The translations under genes and the position numbers were made by a program. Below, piece by piece: positions 28,015-38,418 of a stretch of DNA of 64,000 bases. Below the pieces are notes generated by a model. It worked only from the letters and a program-made list of their open reading frames with translations. It was not told where the DNA came from and did no database searches. The stretch's first letter is position 1. The number at the start of each line of letters is the position of its first letter. The stretch covers positions 1 through 64,000 of the forward strand of contig USCC01000001.1 in the NCBI GenBank assembly GCA_900553035.1. Direction: 5' to 3'. The DNA comes from an uncultured Rhodospirillaceae bacterium (GTDB lineage Bacteria > Pseudomonadota > Alphaproteobacteria > CAAGCB01 > CAG-977).

Positions 28015-30159
28015 TTACGACACCGCCTGTTCCGGCGTTTCCTTTTCCAGATCTTCGCCGGTTTCCTGATTCACCCGCTTCATGGAAAGCTTCACTTTCC
28101 CACGGTTATCAACGCCGATGCATTTGACTTTGACAGAATCACCTTCATTGACGACGTCGGTCACTTTCGCAACGCGCTGAGGCGCCATTTCGGAAATGTG
28201 AACCAGACCGTCCTTGGACCCCAGGAAATTCACGAAAGCGCCGAATTCAACGACTTTGACGACCTTTCCGTCATAAATCGCGCCGATTTCGGGTTCCGAA
28301 ACAATTCCGGCAATCCACTTGTAAGCGGCTTCACCGGCTTCCTGAGAGAAGGAGGCGATTTTAATCAACCCGTCTTCGCCCACGTCGATTTTGCATCCGG
28401 TCGTTTCCGTAATTTCACGGATGACCTTGCCGCCTGTGCCGATCACGTCGCGGATTTTATCCTTGTTGATCTGCAAGGTGGTGATGCGCGGCGCGTTTTC
28501 GCTGACAGCATCACGCGGTGCGGCCAGGGCTTCGGCCATTTTGCCCAGAATGTGCATGCGGCCTTCTTTCGCCTGTTTCAGGGCGATATCCATGATTTCC
28601 TTTGTAATGGACGTGATTTTAATATCCATCTGCAGGGACGTGACGCCGTTTTCCGTTCCGGCGACCTTAAAATCCATGTCGCCCAGATGGTCTTCGTCAC
28701 CCAGAATATCGGTCAGAACGGCGAAACGTCCGTCTTCTTCCTTGATCAGGCCCATCGCGATACCCGCAACCGGGTGTTTCATCGGAACGCCGGCATCCAT
28801 CAGAGCCAGACAGGAACCGCACACCGTCGCCATGGAAGAGGAACCGTTCGATTCCATGATTTCCGAAACGACACGAATCGAATACGGAAATTCTTCTTTG
28901 CTCGGCAACATCGGATGAATCGCACGCCAGGCCAGCTTGCCATGGCCGATTTCACGACGTCCCGGAGAACCGATACGGCCCGTTTCGCCCACGGAATACG
29001 GCGGGAAATTGTAATGCAACATGAACGGCTGGCGGTATTCACCGGTCAGAGCGTCAATGATCTGTTCATCCTGATCGGTTCCCAGCGTCGCAACGACCAG
29101 CGCCTGTGTTTCGCCGCGAGTAAACAGGGCGGAACCATGAGCGCGCGGCAAAAGGCCGACTTCCGCCGTAATCGGGCGGACGGTCTTCGTATCGCGGCCG
29201 TCAATGCGGATACCGGTGTCCAGAATGGCGTTGCGGACGACTTCGGCTTCCAGAGCATGGAAAACACGCGCGGCCACAGCGGCTTCGGCTTCGTTTTCGG
29301 CAACAGAGGCTTTTGCCGCTTCGCGGATTTCAGCCACCTTGTCCTGACGAGCCATCTTGTCGGTGATTTTATAGGCTTCGCGCAAAGCGTCGCCGAAATC
29401 ACGCAGGAATTTTTCGCGGACGATCGCTGTTTCGGGAGCCGGTTCCGGAAGGGACCAGGGCTCTTTCGCGCACATCTCGGCCAGTTCGATAATCATGTTG
29501 ATGACCGGCTGCATCTGTTCATGGCCGAAGGTGACCGCGCCGAGCATGACTTCTTCGGACAGTTCGTGCGCTTCGGATTCGACCATCAGGACGCCCTGTG
29601 CCGTACCGGCAACAACCAGGTCAAGTTCGGACGTTTCGCGTTCCGGAACCGTCGGGTTCAGGATGTACTGACCGTCCCTGTAACCGACGCGCGCGGCGCC
29701 GATGGGCCCCAGGAAAGGCAACCCCGACAGTGTCAGAGCGGCGGAAGCGGAAATCATCGCGATCACATCGGGATCATTTTCCATATCGTGGCTCAAAACC
29801 GTGCAGGTCACCTGCGTATCGTTGCAGTATCCCTTCGCGAACAGCGGACGGATCGGACGGTCGATCAGGCGTGCGGCCAGAATCTCATGTTCAGCCGGCC
29901 GACCTTCGCGGCGGAAGAACCCGCCCGGGATGCGGCCCGCCGCATACGTCTTTTCCTGATAGTTAACGGTCAGAGGAAGGAAATCCCCTTCCATTCCCTC
30001 GGGAACGGATTTCGCGGCACACACCGCGCAGTGAACCATCGTTTCGCCGTATTTCACGATCACGGAAGCATCCGCCTGACGGCCGACTTTCCCTGTTTCG
30101 ATCGACAGCGGACGACCGCCCCATTCGATTTCCTTTTTGAATTCTTTAAACATAGACAT
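28015..30159 (-). CDS. pnp: Polyribonucleotide nucleotidyltransferase (PNPase)
   Basis: A 714-residue phosphorolytic 3'-5' exoribonuclease of the RNA degradosome. Two RNase PH halves are visible: G-G-F-F-R-R-E-G-R near residue 80, and the second core with F-T-R-G-E-T-Q-A and [15 protein letters not shown]. The KH domain with [11 protein letters not shown] and the S1 domain with G-A-F-V-N-F-L-G follow. Length is standard. It follows rpsO, as in most bacteria, with hairpins in the gap that may allow self-control. Confidence 0.97.
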   Translation of the reverse strand: MSMFKEFKKEIEWGGRPLSIETGKVGRQADASVIVKYGETMVHCAVCAAKSVPEGMEGDFLPLTVNYQEKTYAAGRIPGGFFRREGRPAEHEILAARLIDRPIRPLFAKGYCNDTQVTCTVLSHDMENDPDVIAMISASAALTLSGLPFLGPIGAARVGYRDGQYILNPTVPERETSELDLVVAGTAQGVLMVESEAHELSEEVMLGAVTFGHEQMQPVINMIIELAEMCAKEPWSLPEPAPETAIVREKFLRDFGDALREAYKITDKMARQDKVAEIREAAKASVAENEAEAAVAARVFHALEAEVVRNAILDTGIRIDGRDTKTVRPITAEVGLLPRAHGSALFTRGETQALVVATLGTDQDEQIIDALTGEYRQPFMLHYNFPPYSVGETGRIGSPGRREIGHGKLAWRAIHPMLPSKEEFPYSIRVVSEIMESNGSSSMATVCGSCLALMDAGVPMKHPVAGIAMGLIKEEDGRFAVLTDILGDEDHLGDMDFKVAGTENGVTSLQMDIKITSITKEIMDIALKQAKEGRMHILGKMAEALAAPRDAVSENAPRITTLQINKDKIRDVIGTGGKVIREITETTGCKIDVGEDGLIKIASFSQEAGEAAYKWIAGIVSEPEIGAIYDGKVVKVVEFGAFVNFLGSKDGLVHISEMAPQRVAKVTDVVNEGDSVKVKCIGVDNRGKVKLSMKRVNQETGEDLEKETPEQAVS

Positions 30160-30178
30160 CGTTTTCTTTTACTCCTTC

Positions 30179-30282
30179 ACTCTCCGACCTCTTCGGAGAG
30201 ACGTCTTTCGTCTTCAGATAAATTTACAAATCTATTTTTTTGCCGGAACCCGTTTCTTTGAAAGGAAAAACGGATTCCGGCG
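30179..30282 (-). promoter_or_regulatory. Hairpins in the rpsO-pnp gap
   Basis: Two stems: one at about 30242-30282 (14 bp with one mismatch, GCCGGAACCCGTTT arms) and one near 30179-30200 (CTCTCCGA / TTCGGAGAG). On the minus strand the first is followed by As, not Us, so it is not a simple terminator. In E. coli this gap carries an RNase III site used for PNPase self-control; the parallel is inferred. Confidence 0.5.
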
Positions 30283-30300
30283 CAAATGCCCTGCACACAA

Positions 30301-30570
30301 TCAGCGGCGCAGACCCAGACGGGCGATCAGCTTCTCATAGCGGGAAACATCCTTCCCCTTCAGATAGTCCAACAGGCGGCGGCGCTGCCCGACCATGATC
30401 AACAAACCGCGGCGGGAATGGAAATCCTTCCCGTGCTCCTTCAGGTGCTCTGTCAGATTTTTAATACGTTCTGACAAAATGGCAACCTGTACTTCCGGTG
30501 AACCCGTATCGCCTTCCTTCGTTGCGTATTCCTTGATCAGTTCCTGTTTGCGTTCCTGCGTAATCGACAT
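30301..30570 (-). CDS. rpsO: 30S ribosomal protein S15
   Basis: An 89-residue primary 16S rRNA-binding protein. It starts M-S-I-T-Q-E-R-K and has [12 protein letters not shown] near residue 20, [16 protein letters not shown] near residue 40 and the C-terminal [20 protein letters not shown] lies six bases before the ATG; the open frame continues upstream into truB and is not used. It sits 23 bp after truB. Confidence 0.97.
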   Translation of the reverse strand: MSITQERKQELIKEYATKEGDTGSPEVQVAILSERIKNLTEHLKEHGKDFHSRRGLLIMVGQRRRLLDYLKGKDVSRYEKLIARLGLRR

Positions 30571-30593
30571 CGTATTCTCCTGAAAAATAATGT

Positions 30594-31517
30594 TTATACA
30601 ATAACGCGCACGGGACGAATCAATCCGTCCTGCACGCGCACCAGAGCCGTCAGACGGCCGCCGCATTTCGCCTGCATTGTCGTGCCTTCGCAGACGCAAA
30701 CGCCGGGCGTCCTGTCCGCAATCGGGCCGACCGGCAGAAAGCCGCCGTTCGACAGCCGTGTTGCCTCCGTTTCCGTCAAAGCCAGAGCGAGGATGTCGTC
30801 CAGCACGGTTTCGACGGGCAGAAGCACACGAGATTCCATTGAAATATGCCCCAGAGATTCAAGATATTCCAGTGAAAAAGCATTTTCCTCGGAAAATTTT
30901 CCGCACCGGATGCGCCGAAGAGCACAGACATGGCCGCAGCATCTCAACCTTTCCGCCATGTCCCGGGCCAGGGAACGCACATACGTCCCTTTGCCGCAGG
31001 CGACCTCAAAATCGGAAACGTCCGGCTCGGGACGTCCCACAAGCGTCAGAGAATCAATGCGAATCCGGCGCGGCGTCAATTCAACCGTTTCGTTCCGCCG
31101 CGCAAGGTCATAGGCGCGGCGTCCGTTGACATGCACCGCCGAATAAGCCGGCGGCGTCTGCAGAATATCTCCGGTGAATTCCGGCAGAACAGCCCGGATA
31201 TCCTCATCAGAAGGACGGATATCGGATCGAGCGATGACTTCACCTTCGGCGTCATCCGTCGCCGTCGTCTGTCCCCAGCGTACGGAAAAACGGTAGGCTT
31301 TGGCTCCGTCCATGATATGGGAAATCGTTTTCGTCGCTTCGCCCAGAGCCACCGGAAGGACTCCCGAAGCCGCCGGGTCAAGCGTTCCGCCATGTCCTGC
31401 TTTCTGCGCGTTAAAAAGCCTTTTGACAATCGCGACCACGGACGTTGAACCGATGCCCGCGGGCTTGTCAACAACAACCCACCCGCTGACAGGTTCACCC
31501 TTGCGCCGCCGGCTCAT
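30594..31517 (-). CDS. truB: tRNA pseudouridine(55) synthase
   Basis: A 307-residue enzyme that makes pseudouridine 55 in the T-loop of tRNAs. It has the N-terminal [10 protein letters not shown], the catalytic-Asp motif [12 protein letters not shown] near residue 42, [15 protein letters not shown], and [15 protein letters not shown]. The start overlaps the stop of the HAD gene (ATGA), suggesting coupling. It belongs to the rimP-pnp operon. Confidence 0.95.
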   Translation of the reverse strand: MSRRRKGEPVSGWVVVDKPAGIGSTSVVAIVKRLFNAQKAGHGGTLDPAASGVLPVALGEATKTISHIMDGAKAYRFSVRWGQTTATDDAEGEVIARSDIRPSDEDIRAVLPEFTGDILQTPPAYSAVHVNGRRAYDLARRNETVELTPRRIRIDSLTLVGRPEPDVSDFEVACGKGTYVRSLARDMAERLRCCGHVCALRRIRCGKFSEENAFSLEYLESLGHISMESRVLLPVETVLDDILALALTETEATRLSNGGFLPVGPIADRTPGVCVCEGTTMQAKCGGRLTALVRVQDGLIRPVRVIV

Positions 31518-32302
31518 GCCTCCTCCCGGATCACACCGAAGTGCCGAAGTGCCTTGTAAATGCCGTCCGCATCCACGTCATCCGTCACATACCGAGCCGC
31601 CGCCTTCACTTCGTCCGGGGCGTTCCCCATCGCAATCCCGATGCCGGCCGAGCGCAACATGTCAATATCGTTGCCGCCGTCGCCGAAAACCATAACATCG
31701 TCCCCGGAAAAACCATACCGTTCCGCTACCCGCGCAATACCGACAGGCTTCCCGCCGTCGGCTCCCGTCACATTGATAAATGTCGGATACCACCGCAGAG
31801 CCTTACATCCCGGCAAACAGCGCATCAGTCCGGCTTCCTCTTCCTCCGTCACATAAGCGGTCAGCTGAAAAACCGCGCCGTCCCATGCCGAAACATCGCC
31901 GCAGACCGGCTCAACATCCGACATGCCGACCAGATCCAGCAGACGGCGGACACGGTCATCCACCCGATTGAACACATTGCGCTCAACCGTTTCAAAACAG
32001 CAGGCGATGTTATTTTCCTTCATATAAGGAACGGCATCCCGCAAAGCATCGTCCGGAAGCGGTTTCTGATAGATCACGCCCTCTTTGTCGAAACAGTACT
32101 GTCCGTTGAAAGCCACAATACCGTCAAAATCGAAATATTCCTTTAAAAAAGCCGTATCGTTGGGCGAACGACCCGTTGCCGCAAACACCCTGATTCCGGC
32201 CCGGCGCAACAGATGCAACGCCCGCCTTGTCGATTCCGGCATACGGTGCGTTTTAAAGCTGATCAGTGTTCCGTCAATATCGAAAAAAACCGCCTTCGTC
32301 AT
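31514..32302 (-). CDS. Cof-type HAD phosphatase
   Basis: A 262-residue HAD phosphatase with a C2 cap. Motif I is F-F-D-I-D-G-T-L near residue 6, motif II A-A-T-G-R-S, the motif III Lys in G-G-K-P-V-G, and motif IV V-F-G-D-G-G-N-D-I-D-M-L. Family members dephosphorylate sugar phosphates, FMN or other small molecules; the substrate is unknown. It is inserted between rbfA and truB, which are normally adjacent, and overlaps truB by 4 bp, so it is part of the operon. Confidence 0.87.
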   Translation of the reverse strand: MTKAVFFDIDGTLISFKTHRMPESTRRALHLLRRAGIRVFAATGRSPNDTAFLKEYFDFDGIVAFNGQYCFDKEGVIYQKPLPDDALRDAVPYMKENNIACCFETVERNVFNRVDDRVRRLLDLVGMSDVEPVCGDVSAWDGAVFQLTAYVTEEEEAGLMRCLPGCKALRWYPTFINVTGADGGKPVGIARVAERYGFSGDDVMVFGDGGNDIDMLRSAGIGIAMGNAPDEVKAAARYVTDDVDADGIYKALRHFGVIREEA

Positions 32303-32303
32303 T

Positions 32304-32711
32304 CTACTCTTCTTCGTCGGGGCGAGGGGTCAGATCCCGGCGGACCTTCTCGGAAGCCAGCAGAGCATCGATCCGGTCGGCTTCTCGGAACGACTCGTCG
32401 GAAAAGAAGCGCAGTTCGGGCGCCACCCGCAGACGCAGATTTTTTGCCAGAACCGTCCGGAAAAAGCCGCGGGCCAGATTCAAACGCTTCACCAGTTCCA
32501 AAGACAGCTCCACGTCATTCCCCAGCGGCACGACAAAGACCTTGCAGAACGAAAAATCCGGCGACACCCGCGCTTCCATCACGGAAACGGGAGGGATGTC
32601 CAGCAGGGATTCCGGCACATGGCCGCGTGTGAAGCAATCCGAAAGCAGATGGCGGATCTGTTCCCCGACCCGCAACTGCCGCTGTGAAGGCGGCTTGGAA
32701 TTCGATCTCAT
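32304..32711 (-). CDS. rbfA: 30S ribosome-binding factor RbfA
   Basis: A 135-residue KH-fold assembly factor of the small ribosomal subunit, important at low temperature. It begins with Q-R-Q-L-R-V-G-E-Q-I-R-H-L-L, has V-S-V-M-E-A-R-V-S-P-D-F-S-F-C-K-V-F-V and the C-terminal R-V-A-P-E-L-R-F-F-S-D-E-S. It follows infB by 12 bp, the usual order. Confidence 0.93.
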   Translation of the reverse strand: MRSNSKPPSQRQLRVGEQIRHLLSDCFTRGHVPESLLDIPPVSVMEARVSPDFSFCKVFVVPLGNDVELSLELVKRLNLARGFFRTVLAKNLRLRVAPELRFFSDESFREADRIDALLASEKVRRDLTPRPDEEE

Positions 32712-32723
32712 GGCCGGCCTTCC

Positions 32724-35285
32724 TTACACACGGATTTCTTCAAGCTTCGCCGCGATTTCCTCGATTTCGAAGCATTCCACGACGTCACCCACCATGATGT
32801 CGTTATAGTTTTCAAACGACATGCCGCATTCGTATCCTTCGCGGACTTCCTTCGCATCGTCCTTGAACCGTTTCAGCTGAGACAGCCCTCCGGTGTAAAT
32901 GACAACATTGTCGCGCAACAGACGGACTTTGGCTCCACGCTTTACGATGCCTTCCGTCACCATACACCCGGCGACCTTGCCGATTTTGGAAATCGAAAAG
33001 ACCTGGCGGATAGCGGCGTAACCGATGATGTTTTCCTTCAGCTCGGGAGCCAACATGCCTTCCAGAGCCTTCCGGATATCATCCGCCACATTGTAAATGA
33101 TGGAATGGTAGCGTATTTCAATACCGTCGCGCTTTGCCATATCACGCGCCTGTGTGTTCGCACGGACGTTAAAGCCGATAATCAAAGCGTTGGAGGCTTT
33201 CGCCAGAGTCACGTCGGATTCGTTAATGCCGCCGACCGCTGCATGCAGGACATGGACGCGAACCTTGTCGTTCGCAATCTTGTTCAGCGTTGCGGTAATC
33301 GCTTCGACAGACCCCTGAACGTCCGCCTTCACGACGACGGGCAGTTCCTTGACTTCGCCGGCCTTGATCTTGTCAAACATCTGTTCAACGGCTGAACGGG
33401 CGCTCTTGACCTGCAGGGCTTCGCGTTCCTTGCGCTGGCGGTAGTTTGCGATTTCACGCGCCCGGTCTTCGGAAGCGACGACAACGAAATCATCGCCCGC
33501 CGACGGCGTTGACTGGAAGCCGATCACCTCAACCGGCATGGACGGCGTTGCCGCCTCAACACGCTGGCCGCGTTCGTCAACCAGAGCGCGGACACGCCCC
33601 CAGTCCTTTCCGGCTACGAAAATGTCGCCCTGTTGCAGGGTTCCACGCTGAACCAGAACTGTCGCCACGGAACCGCGCCCCTTTTCCATTTTGGCTTCGA
33701 CGATTGCACCTTCCGCCGTATGATCCGGATTGGCCTTCAGATCCAGCACTTCCGCCTGAAGCAGAATCGCTTCAATCAGCTTGTCCAGATTAATGCGTTT
33801 TTTGGCCGAAACTTCGACAGCCAGGACATCACCGCCCATGCTTTCGACAACAACTTCCTGCGTCAGAAGATCGGTCCGAACCTTATCCGGGTTTGCGCCC
33901 GGGACGTCAATTTTGTTGATGGCCACGACAATGGGCACCCCGGCCGCTTTCGCGTGACGGATGGCTTCAATCGTCTGGGGCATGATGCCGTCGTTCGCGG
34001 CAACCACCAGAACAACGATGTCGGTCACTTTCGCCCCGCGGGCACGCATTTCCGTAAAGGCCGCGTGACCCGGCGTATCAATGAAGGTGACGCGCTGGCC
34101 GCCTTCAAGACGAACCTGGTACGCACCGATATGCTGTGTAATGCCGCCGGCTTCATGGCTGGCGACGTCCGTCGAACGCAGATTGTCCAGCAACGATGTC
34201 TTGCCGTGGTCAACGTGTCCCATGACTGTGACGACGGGCGGACGCGGCTGTTTCAGTTCTTCGGGATCATCCGTGTCACGCAGACCTTCCTCGACATCAG
34301 CGTCAGCAACGCGGCGGGCACGGTGCCCCATTTCTTCAACAACGATCTGAGCCGTATCGGCGTCAATCGTCTGAGTGATTGTGGCCATGACGCCCAGCTT
34401 CATCAGCTGTTTTACGACGTCCGCGCCGCGTTCGGACATGCGGGAAGCCAGTTCCTGAACCGTAATCGTTTCCGGAATGACGACGTCGCGGTAAACCTTT
34501 TCGGCCGGCTTGGCCGCCCCGAACATTTTCTGCCGTTCCTTTTCACGGGCGCGCCGGATGGAAGCCAGACTCCGGCCGCGTTCCTCACGGTCGCCGTCCG
34601 CGCTCATCAGGCTGGACAGATTAACCCGACCGCCGCGCCATTTGTTGTCGGCGCCGGTTTTTTTAGCCGCATGAGCCCGGTTTTCTTCCTCGCTGCGCGT
34701 ATCCCGCCGCTTCGGCGCCGGTTTCGTGCGGCGGTTTTCCGCCTCGATCTCTTCCGGCGTCATTGCCGGCGCAACCGCCGCCGGGCGGCGCGGTTCAAAC
34801 GTACGTTTCGGCGCTTCCGGACGGCTGTCCGTTTTACGGTTTTCGGTACGGGGACGGCTTTCTTCCGCCGGCGCGGCGTTTTCGCGTGCCGGTTTCGCAG
34901 CGTCTTCAGCAGCCCGCCGTTTTGCTTCGGCCGCTTCCTCCGCGGCTTTTCTTTCGGCTTCTTCGGCGGCGCGCTTTGCGTCTTCCTCGGCCTGGCGCCG
35001 GGCTTCTTCGTCCGCTTTCATCGCTTCTTTCAGAACCTTGAGCCGGTGTGCTTTTTCACGGTCCAGCGCTTCCGCGGGCGTTTCGCCTTCGCGCACCGCC
35101 GATACGCCCCCGCGGCCGTCCGTCACAAAAGAGCGTTTTTTACGCACCTCGACCTGGACAGGTTTTGACCGGCCGTGAGAAAAGCTCTGATGGACGCGCC
35201 CGACTTCGACCGTCTTTTTCAATTCGAGCTTCGGACGGGAAAGCGTCAAAGGTGTGTTTTTTGTCTTATCGTTAGCGTCAGTCAT
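32724..35285 (-). CDS. infB: Translation initiation factor IF-2
   Basis: An 853-residue GTPase that brings initiator tRNA to the 30S subunit. The first 300 residues are a charged Ala/Glu/Lys/Arg-rich domain typical of alphaproteobacteria. The G domain has [10 protein letters not shown] near residue 355, D-T-P-G-H-A-A-F and N-K-I-D. The C-terminal domains bind fMet-tRNA ([10 protein letters not shown]). The ATG at 35285 overlaps the stop of the upstream gene (ATGA), so it is preferred over a TTG three codons earlier. Confidence 0.96.
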   Translation of the reverse strand: MTDANDKTKNTPLTLSRPKLELKKTVEVGRVHQSFSHGRSKPVQVEVRKKRSFVTDGRGGVSAVREGETPAEALDREKAHRLKVLKEAMKADEEARRQAEEDAKRAAEEAERKAAEEAAEAKRRAAEDAAKPARENAAPAEESRPRTENRKTDSRPEAPKRTFEPRRPAAVAPAMTPEEIEAENRRTKPAPKRRDTRSEEENRAHAAKKTGADNKWRGGRVNLSSLMSADGDREERGRSLASIRRAREKERQKMFGAAKPAEKVYRDVVIPETITVQELASRMSERGADVVKQLMKLGVMATITQTIDADTAQIVVEEMGHRARRVADADVEEGLRDTDDPEELKQPRPPVVTVMGHVDHGKTSLLDNLRSTDVASHEAGGITQHIGAYQVRLEGGQRVTFIDTPGHAAFTEMRARGAKVTDIVVLVVAANDGIMPQTIEAIRHAKAAGVPIVVAINKIDVPGANPDKVRTDLLTQEVVVESMGGDVLAVEVSAKKRINLDKLIEAILLQAEVLDLKANPDHTAEGAIVEAKMEKGRGSVATVLVQRGTLQQGDIFVAGKDWGRVRALVDERGQRVEAATPSMPVEVIGFQSTPSAGDDFVVVASEDRAREIANYRQRKEREALQVKSARSAVEQMFDKIKAGEVKELPVVVKADVQGSVEAITATLNKIANDKVRVHVLHAAVGGINESDVTLAKASNALIIGFNVRANTQARDMAKRDGIEIRYHSIIYNVADDIRKALEGMLAPELKENIIGYAAIRQVFSISKIGKVAGCMVTEGIVKRGAKVRLLRDNVVIYTGGLSQLKRFKDDAKEVREGYECGMSFENYNDIMVGDVVECFEIEEIAAKLEEIRV

Positions 35286-35968
35286 TCTGAACAAGCCTCA
35301 TCATTTAATACGTTTAAGCTCTTATGAGCGTATTCGAAGCGGCGGCGAACCTCCGAAACGAAAACGTCCGTCATGGCGCCGGGTTTCAGCGCCGCGTGGA
35401 TGCACCGTTCGCGCCCCAAAGCGCCGGCCATTTCATCGCCGGTCATTACTTCCAGCACCGGGATTCCTTTCGCCAGACGAACGATTTTCTCCCGTCCGTC
35501 CGCAGCGCCGTCCGTCGCTTCCAGAAGATAGGCGACCCGCCCTTTCTGAAGTGCCGCAACGACTTTTTCAAACCCCGATACGACCAGCCCCGCTTTCCGC
35601 GTCACGCCCAGGAGATCCCGGCACCGTTTCTCAAAAAGCCGTTCCGTCAATCCGGCCAAGTCGTCCGGATAAGCTACTTTACCGCCCGCCGCCTTTGCAA
35701 ACAAGTTTTTTGTCACAGCGGTTCGTACGGCATCCGCGTCGGCCGAAACCCAGATTCCGCGTCCCGGCAGACGGCATGCCAGATCGGGAACGACCATCCC
35801 GTCCGGCGAAACACAGAAACGGATCAGACGCTCTTTGGGAAGCGTCCGGCCCGTCACGATACACTTACGCACCGTTTCGGCCGTTTTCCGATCTGCCGCG
35901 GCGGTTCCGTCATGTTCCGGAGCCGCCGCCGGCGTTTTTTCAGGCTTTCGGGTTGCCGTTTTCGTCAA
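35282..35968 (-). CDS. YlxR (DUF448)-type RNA-binding protein
   Basis: A 228-residue two-domain protein. Residues 30-110 form the YlxR/DUF448 domain (R-K-C-I-V-T-G, then R-L-I-R-F and L-P-G-R-G-I-W-V). From about 115 an L7Ae-like RNA-binding half begins ([15 protein letters not shown]). This fusion between nusA and infB is usual in alphaproteobacteria. It overlaps nusA by 29 bp and infB by 4 bp. It probably binds structured RNA; its job is not established. Confidence 0.88.
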   Translation of the reverse strand: MTKTATRKPEKTPAAAPEHDGTAAADRKTAETVRKCIVTGRTLPKERLIRFCVSPDGMVVPDLACRLPGRGIWVSADADAVRTAVTKNLFAKAAGGKVAYPDDLAGLTERLFEKRCRDLLGVTRKAGLVVSGFEKVVAALQKGRVAYLLEATDGAADGREKIVRLAKGIPVLEVMTGDEMAGALGRERCIHAALKPGAMTDVFVSEVRRRFEYAHKSLNVLNDEACSE

Positions 35969-37472
35969 ACCAGTGCTCCCGAGCCTTCATGATCAGCGCG
36001 TCCGCGTCATGGGCCGTCATGGTGTTTTCACCCAAAATCTCCAGCAGTTCCTCGTTGGCCAGGTCGGCAAAGTCGTCCAGCGTCCTGACCCCTTTTTCCG
36101 CCAGCTTAACCAGCATTTCCTGCGTCAGCCCCTCAAAGCGAATCAGGCTGTCGTCAATGCCCAGTTCCTTGCTGCGGACGGCGAATTCGGCGTTCTGCTT
36201 TTCCACATAGGCACGAGCCCTGTTCTGCAGCTCCGTCGCGATTTCCTCGTCAAAGCCCTCGATTGAAGAAATGTCTTCAAGCGGAACAAACGCGACTTCC
36301 TCGACAGAAGAGAAGCCTTCCGCGACCAGAAGATGCGCGATGACATCATCAACGTCCAGAGCCGAAATGAACATCTGTGTGCGAACTTTTGCTTCGCTCT
36401 GGCGGCGTTCGGATTCTTCGGCCTCGGTCAGAATATCGATGTACCAGCCGGTCAGCTGGGACGCCAGACGGACGTTCTGGCCGCGCCGGCCGATCGCCAG
36501 GGAAAGCTGATCGTCGGGGACGACGACTTCAATGCGGTGTGCTTCCTCGTCCAGGACGACTTTCGCGACTTCGGCGGGGGCCAGGGCATTGACAATGAAA
36601 ACTGCAATGTCGGGCGACCACTGAATGATATCGACTTTTTCGCCCTGAAGCTCGGTCACGACGGCCTGAACGCGGGCGCCGCGCATACCGACACACGCGC
36701 CGACCGGATCAATCGAGGAATCCGAAGTCGTCACCGCCATTTTCGCACGCGAACCCGGATCACGAGCCACGGCCTTGATTTCAATCACGCCATCATAAAT
36801 TTCCGGCACTTCCTGTGTAAACAGCTTCGCCATGAACTGCGGATGCGTGCGGGACAGAAAGATCTGCGGACCGCGGGGTTCCTGACGGACATCCATGATG
36901 TAAGCGCGGATACGGTCGCCGTTGCGGAACATTTCGCGGGGAATCAGCTCGTCACGGCGCAACTGCGCTTCGGCGCGTCCCATGTCGACAACAATGTTGC
37001 CCATTTCGACGCGTTTGACGATACCATTGCAGATTTCGCCGATGCGATCCTTGAATTCATTGTACTGGCGCAGACGTTCCGCATCACGGACTTTCTGAAC
37101 GATCACCTGCTTTGCTGTCTGGGCGGCAATGCGGCCGAAATCAATCGGCGGCAGCGGGTCAATGATAAAATCGCCCACGTTCAGAGACGGATCTTTTTTC
37201 CGCGCGTCTTCAACGGTGATCTGTGCCGCTTCGTTTTCGACGTTTTCGGGTGTTTCGACGACTTCGATATAGCGAGCCAGGCGGATTTCGCCGGTCTTCC
37301 GGTCAATTGTCGCCCGGATGTCGTGTTCCAGACCGTATTTTGAACGCCCCGCCTTCTGGATGGCAAATTCCATTGCGGTTAAAACTTCGTCTTTTTCGAT
37401 GCCCTTGTCGCGGGCGACCGCATCGGCCACCTGCAACAGTTCGGGACGCGGTAAAGCTGCCGTATGTTCCAT
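35940..37472 (-). CDS. nusA: Transcription termination/antitermination factor NusA
   Basis: A 510-residue RNA polymerase-binding factor. Visible in order: N-terminal domain with V-A-R-D-K-G-I; S1 domain with G-N-I-V-V-D-M-G-R-A-E-A; two KH domains with G-A-C-V-G-M-R-G-A-R-V-Q and L-A-I-G-R-R-G-Q-N-V-R-L-A; then two helix-hairpin-helix AR-type repeats (about residues 370-500). It follows rimP after 19 bp, as expected. Confidence 0.96.
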   Translation of the reverse strand: MEHTAALPRPELLQVADAVARDKGIEKDEVLTAMEFAIQKAGRSKYGLEHDIRATIDRKTGEIRLARYIEVVETPENVENEAAQITVEDARKKDPSLNVGDFIIDPLPPIDFGRIAAQTAKQVIVQKVRDAERLRQYNEFKDRIGEICNGIVKRVEMGNIVVDMGRAEAQLRRDELIPREMFRNGDRIRAYIMDVRQEPRGPQIFLSRTHPQFMAKLFTQEVPEIYDGVIEIKAVARDPGSRAKMAVTTSDSSIDPVGACVGMRGARVQAVVTELQGEKVDIIQWSPDIAVFIVNALAPAEVAKVVLDEEAHRIEVVVPDDQLSLAIGRRGQNVRLASQLTGWYIDILTEAEESERRQSEAKVRTQMFISALDVDDVIAHLLVAEGFSSVEEVAFVPLEDISSIEGFDEEIATELQNRARAYVEKQNAEFAVRSKELGIDDSLIRFEGLTQEMLVKLAEKGVRTLDDFADLANEELLEILGENTMTAHDADALIMKAREHWFDENGNPKA

Positions 37473-37491
37473 AAGTGTCTTCCCTTAAATT

Positions 37492-37986
37492 TTATTCATC
37501 ATCAGCCGGAGCGAAAGCGTTGATCAGCTCGTCCGTCAGCACCAGTTTCGCTTTGGCGACATCTGAAAACGGGATTTTAACGTCCCGTCCTTCAAACGTC
37601 AAAACAATATCTTCGCCGTCGACGCCGGCCAGACGACCCGTAAAACGCTTGCGGCCGTCAATCAGGACGGCGGCTTCGACTTTTGCCTCGAATCCCTTGA
37701 ACCGCTCAAAATCGGCCCGGCGAACCAGAGGCCGGTCAAGACCCGGAGAGCTGACTTCCAGCGAATAGTTCCCCTCGATCGGGTCATGTTCGTCCAGAAC
37801 CGGGGAAATCGCCCGGCTCAGTTCGGCACAGTCGTCCACCGTCATCGGTGTTCCGTCTTTGTGCTCGGCCATAATCTGCAGGGTTTTGCGCTTTTCGCCG
37901 CCGCTGATCTGCAGGCGGACGACGTCAAAGCCCATTCCTTCAAACACCGGCCGGATCAGTTCTTCCAGCTTTTCGTTCAGCGTCAC
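37492..37986 (-). CDS. rimP: Ribosome maturation factor RimP
   Basis: A 164-residue 30S assembly factor. It has the N-terminal M-G-F-D-V-V-R-L near residue 20, D-D-C-A-E-L-S-R-A-I-S-P-V-L-D, Y-S-L-E-V-S-S-P-G-L-D-R-P-L near residue 78, and an SH3-like C-terminal half ending near A-K-A-K-L-V-L-T-D-E-L. Start is GTG with GGGAGG five bases upstream. It heads the rimP-nusA-ylxR-infB-rbfA-truB-rpsO-pnp operon. Confidence 0.94.
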   Translation of the reverse strand: MTLNEKLEELIRPVFEGMGFDVVRLQISGGEKRKTLQIMAEHKDGTPMTVDDCAELSRAISPVLDEHDPIEGNYSLEVSSPGLDRPLVRRADFERFKGFEAKVEAAVLIDGRKRFTGRLAGVDGEDIVLTFEGRDVKIPFSDVAKAKLVLTDELINAFAPADDE

Positions 37987-38009
37987 GTTTTCCTCCCGTC
38001 TTCGGACAT

Positions 38010-38036
38010 AAAAAAAAGTGGGCTTTCAGGCCCACT
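38010..38036 (-). terminator. Terminator hairpin just upstream of rimP
   Basis: Stem AGTGGGC (38017-38023) with GCCCACT (38030-38036); on the minus strand it is followed by eight Ts. It lies 24 bp before the rimP start. It may end the metK-trmB-STAS transcript or act as an attenuator in the rimP-nusA leader. Confidence 0.75.
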
Positions 38037-38112
38037 CTCATAATTCCATATCGGACTATAAGAATGTATTCTTCTTCTCTTCTAGCAGAAGAAAAGGGGT
38101 GAATCAAGATTT

Positions 38113-38418
38113 TTATTCCTGAAAATGATACAGGCGGTCGAACTGTGCCGACAGGAGAAGAGCCTTTATTTCCGGAGGCGCGGCACGGATAACGCGGATG
38201 ACGCTGCGCTTCGCCGCCTCTTCACAGGCGACGACCAGCATGCCCATGGCCGCGGAATCAATAAAAGAACATTCCGCCAGGTTGAAAACGACCTGTGGTT
38301 CGGGCTGGCGGCGCACCTGAAGAAAAACGTCGAAGAATTTTTCCTCGTCCGCCGAGGTAAAATCACCGGACAGCACAAATTCGCGTTCTGTTGCCGTCGA
38401 ACGAAGAACATACTGCAT
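38113..38418 (-). CDS. STAS-domain protein (anti-sigma antagonist type)
   Basis: A 101-residue STAS domain. The phosphorylatable-Ser region reads F-I-D-S-A-A-M-G-M-L near residue 52, and the protein ends with a helix (A-L-L-L-S-A-Q-F-D-R-L-Y). Such proteins usually bind an anti-sigma factor or kinase; none is adjacent here. Two ATGs are in tandem; AGGAGG is five bases from the second (38418) and only two from the first (38421). The gene overlaps the end of trmB and is its operon partner. Confidence 0.8.
   Translation of the reverse strand: MQYVLRSTATEREFVLSGDFTSADEEKFFDVFLQVRRQPEPQVVFNLAECSFIDSAAMGMLVVACEEAAKRSVIRVIRAAPPEIKALLLSAQFDRLYHFQE

Noticed and set aside
27997..30261. 754-codon open frame on the plus strand
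   Set aside because: It is antisense to pnp, which has every family motif; the plus-strand product has no recognisable features.
33633..35168. 511-codon open frame opposite infB
   Set aside because: Shadow frame of a GC-rich gene; infB is unmistakable.
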